A DNA stretch of 64,000 nucleotides from Typhlomys cinereus (GCA_023101885.1 JALPQD010000102.1:2044971-2108970), one strand, 5' to 3'; counted from the stretch's first letter, positions 46,310 to 57,905 are shown. Program-made: numbers and translations. The notes: generated from the sequence alone by a model not told the origin.

Positions 46310-46312
<3 letters not shown>

Positions 46313-46362
<50 letters not shown>
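46313..46362 (+). repeat. (GT)25 microsatellite
   Basis: Pure run, not tied to a SINE. Confidence 0.98.
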
Positions 46363-46369
<7 letters not shown>

Positions 46370-46595
46370 GAATAAACCAGAGCTGACCTGTAAATATTTT
46401 ATAGTAATACTCTTAAGTAATGAAGATGGTGAAATTGGCCTCATGAAAAAGAATTCTGTTTGAAATGGATGATCCATTATTTTGGTTCTCTGAATAAACT
46501 TCAACTGATTTGTTGGATTGAGAAGAATAGTTATTGAGCTCCTACTCTATGAATACACATTATGTTATGTACTATGTCATAATTTTATTTATCTT

Positions 46596-46858
46596 TTTTA
46601 TTTATTCAATTATGCATGTGTGTGTGTGTGTGTGTGTGTGTGTAGAACCACGGGCGAATTCGGGAACCACCATGGACTGCTTCTACCTCCTCCTTGTTTA
46701 CTCTGCCCCAGGATTCATGGCTCTGCCCTACCAGGACCAGAAACTGCAGGGCCGCCCCTGCTTCTGCCCAGAGTCTATACGTGGGGGTCTAGGATCCGAA
46801 CTCAGGACCTTCCACCTGTAAGGTAGAGGCTTAACCCCTGAGCCACCTCTCCAGCCTC
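46596..46858 (-). mobile_element. tRNA-derived SINE, subfamily B, with imperfect TSD
   Basis: Minus reading: 'aggctggagaggtggctcag', 'gagttcggatcc', body, the block complementary to cgggcgaattcggg (46650-46663), (CA)n and 'attgaataaataaa'. Flanks aattttatttatctt (46581-46595) and aattttttttttatctt (46859-46875) are likely the target-site duplication, changed in the T-run. Confidence 0.9.
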
Positions 46859-46875
46859 AATTTTTTTTTTATCTT

Positions 46876-47306
46876 AAGAGCAACTTGGTAAGACAAAAGC
46901 TGTTGTATTGATGTCCCTGTTTCAATATAGTAATCATGGTCAGAGAGTTCTCAAAGGCCCCCAAACATAGACTTTTACCATTGCTATTGGGTTAAGACCA
47001 TATTATTGAAGATGCAACACATGTGGATCACAGAACATGGGCAAAATACATCAACTGGAAATGATCTGAGCACTTCCTCCTGCTGGATAGCTTATACAGT
47101 ACTGTATAAGCAACTGGGGTAGAGAAATAACCACAGGCCCCATCAATGCATAATTTCTGTAAGTTGCAGTAAAAATCACCATGGCAACAGGTAACTAACC
47201 ACTAGTGTAATAGTGGCATGAGTATCAAGAAGACTTGCTGATTAAACTAGAACAAGAACTTAAAAAAGGGAAGGAAATAGATCAATAGGGAAACACAGCC
47301 AATTGC
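46876..47306. other. Non-repetitive sequence with a 22-base palindrome
   Basis: A perfect palindrome lies at 47090-47111 (half-site gcttatacagt). Nothing else is supported. Confidence 0.5.
47090..47111. repeat. Perfect 22-base palindrome
   Basis: The half-site gcttatacagt is followed directly by its exact reverse complement. There is no spacer, so a cruciform is possible but a miRNA-type hairpin is not. Confidence 0.95.
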
Positions 47307-47631
47307 TGCAGACCAGAGTCGCGGCCTCGAGACCAGGGCTCCCCACGACCGGGTGGAGAACAGAACACACGCGGCTCCCTCTTGTCCGAGTGTATCCTGA
47401 ACCCGTTTATTGAAACTTTCATGACAACTTTTATACAGAAAATTTTGGGGTAAAGAATGTTGCATACATAATAGATAATCAGCAAAGTCACCTTCAGGGT
47501 GGACCCTTTTTTTCAAGAACCTAACCCATTGCTTCAGGGCAAAGGCACTTAACAGAAACATTCTCTCAGTATTTCCAAACTTATCTAATCTATAATGCTT
47601 CACGGGATAGCTATGGGGCTGAGCCCACATT
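47307..47631 (-). mobile_element. ERVK/IAP-like LTR (old endogenous retrovirus copy)
   Basis: Minus reading begins tgtgggctcagcc and contains a TATA box (TATAAAAG, complement 47428-47435), AATAAA 17-29 bases further on (47406-47411), and an end with 'ttctccacccggtcgtgggg', which resembles the R/U5 end of intracisternal A-particle LTRs. The length is about 325 bases with TG...CA-type ends. It could be a solo LTR: no primer-binding site is seen at one side and no polypurine tract at the other. Six-base duplications were not resolved. Confidence 0.75.
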
Positions 47632-48450
47632 TTAACAGAGACTGCTTTCTTTTAAAATACAGAGGCAGAATGTTCTCCTATAGATTTTAGCAAGGAACAT
47701 ATCTTACAATTAACTATAGGAATCCTCAACACCCCATAAGTCCCAGCGTGAGCTTTGGCTGTTGTCCTCTCCAGGTTGATACTCTCAGTCAGGCAGGTCG
47801 ACATAGGCACCAGGCATGGCAGCAGGTTATAACTTGGGAAGATGCATGCAGCTCATGTAGTCTCTACTATCCAAGCTTAAACCACATCTCAAAGGGGGCC
47901 TTGACTTGAATATTCAAGGCCCATAAGCTTATAGCTGGTTCTGTCGATGGAATACTGAGGTATGCACTGAAGAAAACACTTAAGCAATATAGGTATTAAA
48001 AGAACAACTTCTATAATAGCATCCTTCTATTCCTTTAATAGTAAGGTTGCTTATGTCTTCCTTTGAGGAATTCCAGAAGCGTATTGCCATCAGTTAGATG
48101 ACCCATCTGTGAACCATGCATACTCCAAACCTGGGGTCCAGTCAGGCCCCATATGCCAAGGGTGTCTCTTTCGGGGCAGAGGTGATCATTGGTGGGAGTG
48201 CACTCAGATGGTCCATCTCTGTGATTTCTCATAAGAGTGCTGTTTGGGGTAGGAAAGACACGGCCCCCTTTGCTTCTGACATGGATTCTCCCAGTTTGGA
48301 TTGCAAATACCATCTCCAGGGGCAGTCTTGGCATCTAGACTTTCTGGCATGATGGTCTCTTCCTTGGCCTTCAGCCAGGGTAAGAGGGTATCACAGTTTC
48401 TTTTAAGGTTCCAGTGGACTGAGATGAGAGCATAGTTTTGTACTTCTGGA
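47632..48450 (-). repeat. Possible degenerate retroviral internal remnant
   Basis: About 800 bases beside the LTR, with a 99-codon minus ORF (48035-48334) showing Trp/Gly/His-rich segments. It may be internal ERV sequence or an unrelated insert. No gag, pol or env motif is convincing. Confidence 0.2.
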
Positions 48451-48899
48451 ATTTCTGAGTTAGTACATAGGTGGGAATCCTACCCAACCTATGTTTTAAG
48501 ACTCTAGAAGTTATTCTCTAATTTCCTTAAAATCAGTGCACACATTTTGGCTAACAAGTCTACTTATTATAAATGACTAGACATGAAATTTCCATTTAGT
48601 ATTTGACTAAACTTAAAAAGCAGGCTTCCTCTCTAGAACAGAGAGCAGGTAAAGGACACTCCCAATTCCCAGAATTCTACCTGCCTGAGGCAAAACTTGA
48701 ATTGTCTAGGAGAGAGTGTCCAGCCCCTGTCCTTGGGCGTTACTGTGACCTTCCTCAGGGGACAGGCTTTAGGCCTGTGCTGGGAAGAAACACCAAGGCC
48801 TGACAATTCCCATATTTTTCCTTATTTCTCTAAAATAAAGCCATGTCCTTATCCCAAAACATGTTACTTTGAATCCACCTTTTCCAAACTGAGACATAT
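48451..48899. other. Non-repetitive sequence
   Basis: No feature is supported. Confidence 0.35.
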
Positions 48900-49660
48900 T
48901 CTACCAGATTAGTTGGATAGGGACGCGGCAGCCAATGAACCTATAAGTAGGAAGACAGTACATCAAACTGCTCTGTAAATAGCTGTTATTATATCCATAG
49001 ATTTGAAGAACATTTAACATTCAGTCTAGAAGTCTTCTTCTACAACAGAGGTAGAGGATCTCAACAACCTGATAGGATACAGTCTAGGGGAGTAGAAGAG
49101 TAGTGAAGTGGACTGTAATGGCCAGCCATAATACAGAATACTAGTGACTCAGCCAGGCTCACCCAGAATCAGGCCAACCTAATCTCTCCCCATTCTAAGA
49201 CTTGGGAACCTTGCAGAATAGGGGGCAGTGAGATGGTAAGAACCTAAAGATGGGAAGGTTCACCATTGGAAAAGATATTTCCTTCAAGGCAGTACTGCTG
49301 CATCTAGGAACTCACTACAATGAGACTTGTCCTTACTAGACCTGCATAATGACTGAAATACCAACATGCTCCCTTTGACTACTTAGAAACTCAAGAACGA
49401 TAAGAACATACAGTGGATATCTCGGGGACTAAAGCTGGATGAGTGAAGGGAAATGCCCCTATCAGTGGGGTGGCCAAAAGAGAGGCAACTTGGTGCCGCA
49501 AAGGGCCTGAACCCTCACAAGAGTGGACAAGCCAGAGGGACCCCGGGGTCCATAGAAGCATACAGAGGGTAAGTTTTGTCAGGTCTATAATTAGTAAATG
49601 GAGAAGCTGGGATGCTCGTTCTGGTGGTCTGTCTGTTCTATGCCTAAGCAGTTCACCATA
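48900..49660 (+). repeat. Possible LINE-1 3'UTR or retroelement leader
   Basis: 'aatcaggccaacctaatctc', 'ttcaccattggaaaagatat', 'taccaacatgctccctttga' give the impression of rodent retroelement untranslated sequence. No tail or boundary was identified. Confidence 0.25.
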
Positions 49661-50079
49661 TTGGAGGTAGCAGTTTGCAAATTTACTGATACCTATAAAA
49701 GAATCACATGGATTAAACGCAGGTAGAAGGCAGTTCTGGGCACCTTAATCAGGCTCATTTGAAAGGTGAAACAATGATATACTTAGAATTGGACTGTGTG
49801 ATCAAGCTTAATTCCTTCGTATGTTCCTCTTTTAACCTTTGGGAATGTGAAGCCATTAATGCCATTTTCTGATGCCAGAGCTAACCAGAATGATTAACAA
49901 GTTCTCTTTATTATTCACTGTAACTTCTCACAAGCAGAATCACTTGAGATTGCTAAGATTGTACCCAAACTACCTTTAGGCAATGATTAGCATGCATGCA
50001 GAGGAGGAAGCACAAAACAGCAATTCCAATGACTTGGTGAGGAGAAGGGCTGAAGAGATGGGAGTGAGAATCCAGGAAA
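49661..50079. other. Non-repetitive sequence
   Basis: No feature is supported. Confidence 0.4.
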
Positions 50080-50260
50080 GTGTGTTACACTTTTTCCATG
50101 CAAGACCTGGTGCACTGCGGCTTACATACATTGCCTTATTCAATCTCTACCACACATGAATCAGGTAGGAGCATTTCCTCCATTTTACAAAAGAAGAAAA
50201 CCAAGGTTTGGAGCTAAGTGCCTGCTCCTCTGTGCCAACTAAATTACTAAACCATGGAAA
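50080..50260 (-). repeat. MIR SINE fragment
   Basis: 'cttacatacattgccttatt', 'caatctctaccacacatgaa', 'ttcctccattttacaaaaga', 'agaaaaccaaggtttggagc' match the MIR complement. Confidence 0.7.
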
Positions 50261-50379
50261 CAGGTTTCCACTGGGTTTCCTCGACAGCGCAGCTCATCTT
50301 CTTCCTAAATTAGCAATGTGGAGAAAAACGGGGCGGGGGGCACAAATACTTTAAAATATTAGAAATAAATCAGGTCAAC

Positions 50380-50645
50380 ATGTTTATTTTTCAAGCAGAT
50401 ATTTCCCCATCCTTGTTAAAATGATGCCGTTCTCATGGCCTCTCGGCTCCAATTAGTGGACAATGGTACTAGAACAAAATTTACTGCATAGGTAAGTGGT
50501 TTCTCAAGAGAAATTGGTTAGACACATAATCTGCTGCAGGTCTGCTCTTGGCTGGCAGTGCATGTGGTAATTTCATGAAGGGAGGGCCAGCATTCCTTGG
50601 AAGTAGGTGGAGTTATAAATAAACACGTAGCCCTTCAGCTACTTC
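50380..50645. promoter_or_regulatory. Candidate conserved non-coding element
   Basis: Repeat-free, with AT-hook and homeodomain-like words ('ctccaattagtggacaatgg') and Sox-like ACAATGG. Texture only. Confidence 0.25.
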
Positions 50646-51439
50646 CTCCTCCTTGTGCTCGTGCTGGCAGAAACAGCAGGATCTGTAGTAAACAGGCTCC
50701 ACAGGACACACACACCATGTCTTCCTCCCAGTTGTCTGCTTTACTGGCACAGTGGCCTGGATGCTGGGGAAGTCTCTGTATTAAAAACTGTCTCTACCTG
50801 TGTTTGCATTAGGTTCTTACCAGGACCTGCAGGACAGGAACTCTGATCCAAATAGGTCCACCCAGCCATAAGGCCAGATTTTTGGGTAGGCTGCAGGTCT
50901 GTGAAGAGAGTCTCTCTGTGTTACTGAGAAAACAGTGTAGTGTTTTTCACATTCCCAAAGGCAGGCAGTTGGGCCTCTCTCTCAGTCACTGTGGAAGCAT
51001 GCTATTTTTTTTTTTTGCAGTTTACAAAATGGCTTTTGTAGTCTTTAATGAGGCAGCAGCTTCACAAATTGCCAGGGAACCAATATATTGAATGTTTTCC
51101 TCCTTATTCCCAGTACAAGTGGTTGTGCTTCTTTAAAATTAAAGACTTCCTGGAAGTCAGCAGAGCAACTCATTCTATTGCAGCCTTTCCTTGTGGCCTT
51201 TTCTCCAGAAGGATCTTACATGCTCATCATTTGGGGGTGGGGGAGTGCATCATTTTTGAATGTGGAGTTGTCAAGGTCTAGGGAGCAATCATTTTAATTT
51301 GAATAACAGATGCAGTTTTGGACATAGAAGGAAAAGGGAGGCCACTAGCGTCTTCCTTGTCTTTTGCTGAGCCTGGGCAGCTTAAATATTCTCTCTGTTA
51401 TCCTCTAGTGACAGCATCTTGCAGCTTCCTGAGACAGCC
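50646..51439. other. Non-repetitive sequence
   Basis: Short overlapping ORFs of 63-77 codons are within chance. No splice-bounded exon was found. Confidence 0.4.
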
Positions 51440-51970
51440 AGCAAAACGCTGAAGTAAAAGAATTTGTCATTTTGATTCTGGTCAAAATGAAGCATTTTGT
51501 GCAGTACATGAAAAAATATAGAAGTCTTTTTAGTGAATGAACAGCCCATTATCCATAGCAAAACGACCGTGGTTTATGTCTGTCTCAGAATTACTGATTA
51601 CGACCGCAGCCCAGGCAGGAGGCCGCTGAGCTGCTGCTGTGTGGTGGAGGGCTGGAAATGGATGGGAGCTTTATTTTTCTAAGCACTTTCAATTGGTGCC
51701 ATGGTCTCCATTTTCCAAAGTATAAATGAGCTTCTTGGTCAGAAATCCTGAGGGTAAAAGGCAGCGACATAAGCAGGAGGAGACAGTCTGTGACGGCCTA
51801 TTGGCTTGGGAGTTGGAGGGGGAGTGATGGATAACTGACTCGGTCCTCTGGTGACAGAGCCTGCCTCTTTGAAACCTGTTTACCTTTGTAGGATGATCCG
51901 TCAGTATTTTCCAGCTGCTTCTGTGATGGACAATTTGAGAGGAAGATCAGTACCTTTTATGACCAATGTG
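51440..51970. promoter_or_regulatory. Candidate conserved non-coding element
   Basis: Repeat-free. Contains 'atgaacagcccattatccat', 'cgaccgtggtttatgtctg', 'gaattactgattacgaccgc', 'actttcaattggtgccatgg' and retained CpGs. Good candidate for constraint; untested. Confidence 0.35.
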
Positions 51971-52129
51971 CCTTGATTTGGGCAAGAGCATTAAACAGTC
52001 TTTTATGGAGACTCAACTACAGCTTCGGCTTTCAGACACCATGGCTAACCAGGTTTGAGCTTACCTTTTATGTTTCTTGGGCATTAAAAACCCGGACTCT
52101 AGGAGAGGAAAAATAATCACAGAAAGGGT

Positions 52130-52362
52130 TGCTTGGTATTTTGAGTGTGTGCCCATGGAGGTCCAAGGGTGACTTTGGGATTCATCCTGAATTGCTCTAC
52201 TTCCTTATGGTTTTGCTCTGGGGGTTCCCAAGCTCTGACTTCCGGGGTCAGAAGTTCAGGTTGCCACCATTTCTGTTCATTTCTGCGTGGCATCTGGGAT
52301 CCGAACTCAGGTCCTTTTGCTTACAAGGCAAAGGCTTACTCCTTCAGCCATCTCTTCAGCCT
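52130..52362 (-). mobile_element. tRNA-derived SINE, subfamily A
   Basis: Minus reading: 'ggctgaagagatggctgaag', 'ttgccttgtaagcaaaagga', 'cctgagttcggatccc', then the family body. The (CA)n and A-rich tail are nearly absent, so the 3' end is truncated. Confidence 0.85.
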
Positions 52363-52439
52363 TTGACCTTGTTGTTCTTTATAACACACATTCTTTTGTC
52401 TTCCATTTCTTTCTTTTTTCAATTTTTCCACTTTCATGT

Positions 52440-52735
52440 GTATCCCTATATATGTGTGTGTGTGCCTATGTGGGGGTGCACACAGGTGTGCAGGAATGTG
52501 AGCACATGTGGGCATGTAGAAACCTGAGGTGTTTTGAGGATGAGTCTCTAATTGAACCCAGAGCTCGCTGATACGTATAGTCTGGCTAGCCCACTTGCAC
52601 CAAAATTCCTAGGCTCTGCCTAATGGGGCTGGAATTACCTGCAGATTGCCACACCCATGGGACTCAGGGATGCAAATTCAGTCCACCTGGTTGTGTGGCA
52701 AACACTTCAACCACAAAGTCATCTTCTCTTCCCTT
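52440..52735 (-). repeat. B4-type SINE
   Basis: A GT-rich start (52455-52510), then 'agaaacctgaggtgttttga', 'attgaacccagagctcgctg', 'tggggctggaattacctgca', 'ggcaaacacttcaaccacaa'. Full dimer order. Confidence 0.75.
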
Positions 52736-52784
52736 CCCTCCATTTCTCACATACACATGAAACTGTGTTTGCATCGAGGTCTTT

Positions 52785-52990
52785 CCTTACTTGCTGTTGG
52801 CTCTGGGCAAGTGACTATTCTCTAAGCCATCATTACTTACTGGTAAAATGGGAATGACAATAATGTGAATTCACATGAGTGGTTGTAGAGAGTAAATGAG
52901 ATGATGCTATAATGCACCTAGCACAACATCTAACATAGTATCTAGCACAGTACCCTACAGTGGTCAGCATTCAGTAAATAAGACTTAGAA
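52785..52990 (+). repeat. MIR SINE, long copy
   Basis: 'gctctgggcaagtgactatt', 'ctctaagccatcattactta', 'ctggtaaaatgggaatgaca', 'gagagtaaatgagatgatgc', 'agcacagtaccctacagtgg', 'tcagcattcagtaaataaga' cover most of MIR in order. Confidence 0.85.
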
Positions 52991-53425
52991 TTTTTACCAA
53001 TATTCTTTAATATTTTACTATGAAAATTCCAATTACACAGAAAAATTACAGAACTTATAGTGTACAGCAGACCTATGTCATTCCTCCCACTTATATTTCA
53101 TTGTATTTGCTTGGTTGTATGTCTATTCATGTACTCATCTTTCTATCCATCCACCATTTCTTATTTTTTATATACTTGAAATTAAATTACAGATGCATAC
53201 CTACTTCCTGTTAAAATTTCAGCATGTACATCATAATTAAAGTTCAGTACTTATTTACTTTTTTTGGAGGTGATTGCAACAGGAAAATGCTACATCTTAA
53301 ATCATATTCACTGATCTTTCTTTGATAAATGCTTATACTTGTTAAGCCCTGATTCCTATTAAGTTATTTTCTTACCTTCAGTTTCTAAAAGCAAAGTGCC
53401 ATAGGCCAGATAATAAACAACAGAA

Positions 53426-53581
53426 AAGCATTTCTCATATGGAGACATTAAGTTCAGGATTGAGGCGCCAATGTGATCTCCCACCTGACTGTAAACCACA
53501 GACAAGCATTTCTCATATGGAGACATTAAGTTCAGGATTGAGGCGCCAGTGTGATCTCCCACCTGACTGCAAACCACAGAC
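53426..53581. repeat. 78-base tandem duplication (two copies)
   Basis: Copy 1 is 53426-53503 and copy 2 is 53504-53581, both starting aagcatttctcatatggaga. They differ at only two positions (caatg/cagtg and gtaaa/gcaaa). The period equals 26 codons, so a short minus ORF passes through both, but no protein family is recognised. The high identity implies a recent duplication. Confidence 0.96.
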
Positions 53582-53874
53582 TTCTCCACATAAGGACCAC
53601 TCAATGGAAACAGAAAGAACTGGTCACTTTCTTTGTCCCTGTCTATAAGAGCCCTAGTCCTATTCACAAGTGTCCCACTCTGCGGGTGACCTAACTACTA
53701 GATCACCATCTCCAATGAATAATCTTCAATGAATAATTTCTGGAATACAAACCTGCAGCCCTTCTTCTTATGGAACACTCTAACTACTCCAGAAAAGACT
53801 TTGTCCCCTCTGCCCTGTCAGTCCTGCCCCCCTCTTATACTCTTAGGGGTAACCACTGTTCCGTTACTTAAACC
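53582..53874. other. Unassigned sequence
   Basis: A minor repeat 'caatgaataatcttcaatga' lies at 53713-53732. Otherwise nothing. Confidence 0.4.
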
Positions 53875-54340
53875 TCAGTTTTGCCTGTTATACAACTTCA
53901 TATAAATGAAACTATATAATTTATACTCTTGTGCATGGCTTAGTTTTTTTAAATTAGCATGTGCTAATTGTACAAGCCAGTAGTAGTCTTATTGTGACAT
54001 TTTTCAGATACGCATATAATGTATTGTGATTCTATTCACAATCCCCCATTACCCTCTTTTACCTCCTAACCCCTGACTCTTCCTTTTCCCAAATATTACC
54101 CCTTTGCTTTAGTGTCTTTTTATTTTTTATTTTTTAAATCTCGGTTGCACATAAAAAAGGAAACATGGAATAATTGTCTTTCTGGATCTTGCTCAATTTT
54201 GCTTAGTATATCTTAATATATTTTATTTAAATGTCTCTAGTTCCATCTGTTTTTCTGCAGATATTCTTTTCAGTATCTGAATAATACTCCATCATCTGTG
54301 TAGCTTCAATTTTCATACTATTCATCTATTGATGGGCAAA
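53875..54340 (-). mobile_element. Ancient LINE-1 fragments
   Basis: 'ataaatgaaactatataatt', 'tcttgtgcatggcttagttt' and 'gtctctagttccatctgttt', 'gaataatactccatcatctg' are antisense ORF2 C-terminal words. A different segment, 53958-54110 (with 'cacaatcccccattaccctc'), appears inserted between them. Confidence 0.6.
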
Positions 54341-54389
54341 AAATTTAAAATAGTTTAAGTTCTTCAACTTTATTCTTCTATTAAAGAAT

Positions 54390-54590
54390 CCTTGGAGGGA
54401 CTGGGGAGATGGCGTTGTTGGAAAAGTGTTTGCTACACACACTTGAATAACTGACTTCAGTCTGTAGCACTCACATAAAATATTTAGGTGTGGCAGAAGT
54501 AATCCCAGGGCTAGGAAGTGCGGATCCCTCCCTGCACACATATTTGCATGCACATAAGCATGTGTGCATGTATACACAAAAACTCTTTAG
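54390..54590 (+). repeat. B4/B2-like tRNA SINE, diverged
   Basis: 'gggactggggagatggcgtt' head, 'gtgtttgctacacacacttg', 'aagtaatcccagggctagga', 'ccctgcacacatatttgcat'. tRNA-like head plus B1-like core words. Confidence 0.55.
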
Positions 54591-56559
54591 ATAGTCCTGA
54601 TCTTGTGTACGCATTTTATTGTTTTTTCACTGATGCTGCCAGTAATTTCCAGGTAAATCTGACTACTTTAAGAAGGTTCCTCTTAAGTATTAGCATACTG
54701 TAATTATAAAATATTGTAATGGTACTATAAATAATAAGTATCAACATCTTTGCAAAGCATTATCATTATTACTTTATTTCATGCCAAACTACCTGGGTTC
54801 CAGTGCTAGCTGATGAATGCTGTATAGTTATTCAGTGAGGTAAAGAATCAGGCTTTCTGCTTTCAGGGACAATGGATTTCATTAGACCTTGCATCCTGAG
54901 GCAGGCTATCACCTCTTAGTGCAAGAAGAATGCTTGATTTTTATCATGGTCTGTTAGCAGGTAAATAAATGTCTCAGACTATTTCTAAAGAATAAACATG
55001 TGCCCTTAATTATTGACTATTGTAACGTCTGTGATCTGAACTGCAAAGAACTCCAGCAGACAATCCCATTTCAAACATGAAGGAATTCCTAGGTGGAATG
55101 TTTGGGATGAGGGAGCCAGTTAATCCATCCCTCTTGATGGTGATAGATTAAGCAACTGATAACTCCCCACCATGGGTCAGGATCTGTCTTAGGTCCTTCA
55201 GAATGGAGGCAGAGATGAGAGGAAAGTAGATGTGATCTGAGAACAGACAGCTGGGAGAGAGGGAGTCTAGAGTTTCCCCTCTGTTCATGTGAGGACACAG
55301 GGACGTGTGTAAGGGAAGACAAGGAAGTAGGGTGGGTTTCCCCTGGAATGAGAGAGGTAGATACGAGGCAGAAATGTCTTTGCTTGCTCTTTCATCCAGG
55401 GGAGGCTCACTTTTAGGTTACTTTTAAATACTTTATTTGTGATAAAGTCTTGGTTATTAAGAACTGTCTCTTTCGGGTTCTTTGGGTCTTAGTTGTGTTT
55501 TCAAATTGTTTCTGCATAATTGAATTACTTAAGCAGATAGCCTTATCGTTATTCCCTGGTCTCCACTCACCAGCTCTTTCCTTTTTAGATTCTGAATTAC
55601 ACAGCCTATATTTTCACCTGTCCTATACCTATGCCCTCATTCTTTTTTTATTTTATTTTTATTTATTTATTTTTTTACTAATTCTGCAGGGAACAGCTAC
55701 CCTAGAGAAACATGGAATAATATATTAATAAGAGAATAATAAAAGACAATTATTTCATGTTTCCTTTCCTGTCTGGGGGTATTTAATTGTGGAGGATTAT
55801 GGTTGTGTTCCTTTCAAAATCTGGAAATTCATCTCCTGGGCATAGTATCATAGAACAATTAGCCATGAGGATTCACATACAAAGATGATTAGTGACTTAT
55901 AGCAGGGCTTGAGAGAACTAGATAGGCCCCTTTTTCCCTTCCTTTTCTTCTGCCATTTGAAGACACATCATTCAAGGTACCATCCTGAGGCAGACACAAG
56001 GCCTTCATCATTAGTATTTGCAACTAAATTTAATCTTGGACTTCCCAGTTTCTGTAACTGAGGGAAATGACTTCGCATTTATAAATTAGTCAATCTAAAA
56101 TATTTTAGTATAACAGCACAAACGACAGGGGGTGGAATTAAGTACTTCCTCCCAGATCTTCTTTGAAGTCCATAGTTGTAGAAGTGTATACATAATCCCC
56201 TGCATGGTTGAAGACTTAAAATCACCAAGGTCAGTAATTTACAAATTAGCTTTCCTGGGAAGTAGCTGCCTGCTTAGAATATTTGTTTTTGAGACTACTT
56301 CAGCATCGATCACATGGATATTCTAATATTTTATTGATTCCAAGTTTAGTATCCAGTCAGTTTCCAGGGGGACCGAGGCCGTAGCTGAATATTTCGTCAT
56401 TTCCATTGATTTGCTATCATCGGAATGACCTCTAGGATGACCGGTTTATATCTGGGTCCCTTGCTCCTGCACTGAACACAGATGCTGTGAGTTTGGAGAC
56501 AAGGCCTCAGTGGAACTGGATGGTTCTGTTCCATAAAACAAGATGAAGTGGTCTGGATA
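54591..56559. other. Non-repetitive sequence
   Basis: No gene is supported in this 2-kb stretch. A T-rich (TTTA)-like tract is at 55638-55675. Confidence 0.4.
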
Positions 56560-57060
56560 TCCCTTTGGCTGCCTGCAAATTACAATGAATGATGACATTT
56601 TTATTTCACCCTCCTTATTTTCCATAATTAAGAATGAAATTTATTTAGTGAACTCTACTGGCTATTTAGTGTTTCTGCATCACTCAAGGTAATTGTTACT
56701 CAGAGCCGGCGCTTTATGGCCTGCATTAAAAGGTTTATTTTTCTTTTGTTGTGATTTCTTGGCTTTGCTTCTGGCACAGCTGACAAATTAATAGGCATCA
56801 GGTACTAAAAGTATTTGCAATTAAAGCAAAGTGGTAATAAAGGTCACCTGTTCCAACAAAGCTTTTCTTCAAAAACCCTGCTTAAATCAATGCACATTGT
56901 GTGCAGATTGTTCTCTGTGTTGCAACCTATTTTTCAAATCTGGTTTAAATTTTTTTTTCTCCCGCAAATTTAAAGCAACTAATAATTATGTTGCTTTTTA
57001 GCTTCTACATTTCCCTTGACAGATACCAGCCATTTTTTTAACTAGAATGCTCTTATATAA
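56560..57060. promoter_or_regulatory. Candidate enhancer-like conserved non-coding element
   Basis: The best CNE-like stretch in the window: repeat-free and AT-rich, with many TAAT/ATTA homeodomain cores ('catcaggtactaaaagtatt', 'gcaattaaagcaaagtggta', 'gacaaattaataggcatcag', 'gcaactaataattatgttgc') and E-box-like sites. This is typical of developmental enhancers in gene deserts. The inference needs alignment evidence. Confidence 0.4.
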
Positions 57061-57136
57061 ACAGTCGCACCCATTCAAGCCCCTATTTATTCATTTAATC
57101 CAAAAATATTTGTTGAGTACTTCTCAAAGTTGAAAT

Positions 57137-57470
57137 GTAAAGATGCAAGAGGAGGAGATCTGAAGATAGTTTATTTAGTAATATGCTTGCTATGCAAATA
57201 TGAGGACCCGAGTTCCATCCCTCTGAACATATATGTAAAAAAGCCAGATGTGGTAGTATATGCTCATTTCTGTGTAGGGGAGGTAGATACAGGAGGATCC
57301 CTGGGTCTTGCTGTCCAATCAGCTCTATCTGTTGAATCTCAGACCAGTAAGAGACTCTGTGTCAAAAACAAGATGGACAGCGCCTAAGAAACGACATCAA
57401 AGTTATCCTCTGACATTCACATGCACTTGTAAACACATGTGCACATATACACACATGAAACCCTCTCCCA
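57137..57470 (+). repeat. B4-type SINE nested in L2
   Basis: ID-like head ('tatgcttgctatgcaaatat', 'gaggacccgagttccatccc'), B1-like half ('gccagatgtggtagtatatg', 'gaggtagatacaggaggatc', 'cagaccagtaagagactctg'), then 'cctctgacattcacatgc' and an ACACATG-rich end: the B4 dimer. Confidence 0.85.
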
Positions 57471-57639
57471 TGCAAGATTATACAATCATTCCCCAAAAAT
57501 TACAGTCTAAATGAGAGACACAGAAGCAGGTTATTATTGGCCAATAGGATTAGTTCAACAACGGAGAAATGGAGATATAAGGAATATTGTGATTAATTCC
57601 ATGAGGAAGTTTGAATGTATGTAGTCCAGGAAAGAAATA

Positions 57640-57905
57640 AGGTGTACTTGTATGTGCAGATGTGTACACAGAGGTCAGAGATCAATGTTGGATATATTTC
57701 TCAATCATTCTCCACCCATTTTTTGAGACAGGGTTTCCTCACTGACCCTTGAACTCACTGTGTAGGTTAGAATGTCATGCCTGCAAGCCCTGAGAATCCT
57801 CCTACATCCATCTCCTAGCACCACACCCTGTTTCCTACAGGGCTCCTGGTAATCTGAACTTAGGTCTTTATGTTTGTGTGATAGATGCTTTAGCAATGAA
57901 GCTAT
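57640..57905 (-). repeat. B4-type SINE nested in L2
   Basis: 'acacagaggtcagagatcaa', 'tttttgagacagggtttcct', 'cttgaactcactgtgtaggt' (B1-like complement), 'agcaccacaccctg', and 'gatgctttagcaatgaagct' (ID-like head complement). Confidence 0.8.

Noticed and set aside
47632..48450. Retroviral env or gag remnant beside the LTR
   Set aside because: The single short frame shows no motif that I could tie to a retroviral protein. It is kept only as a low-confidence repeat.
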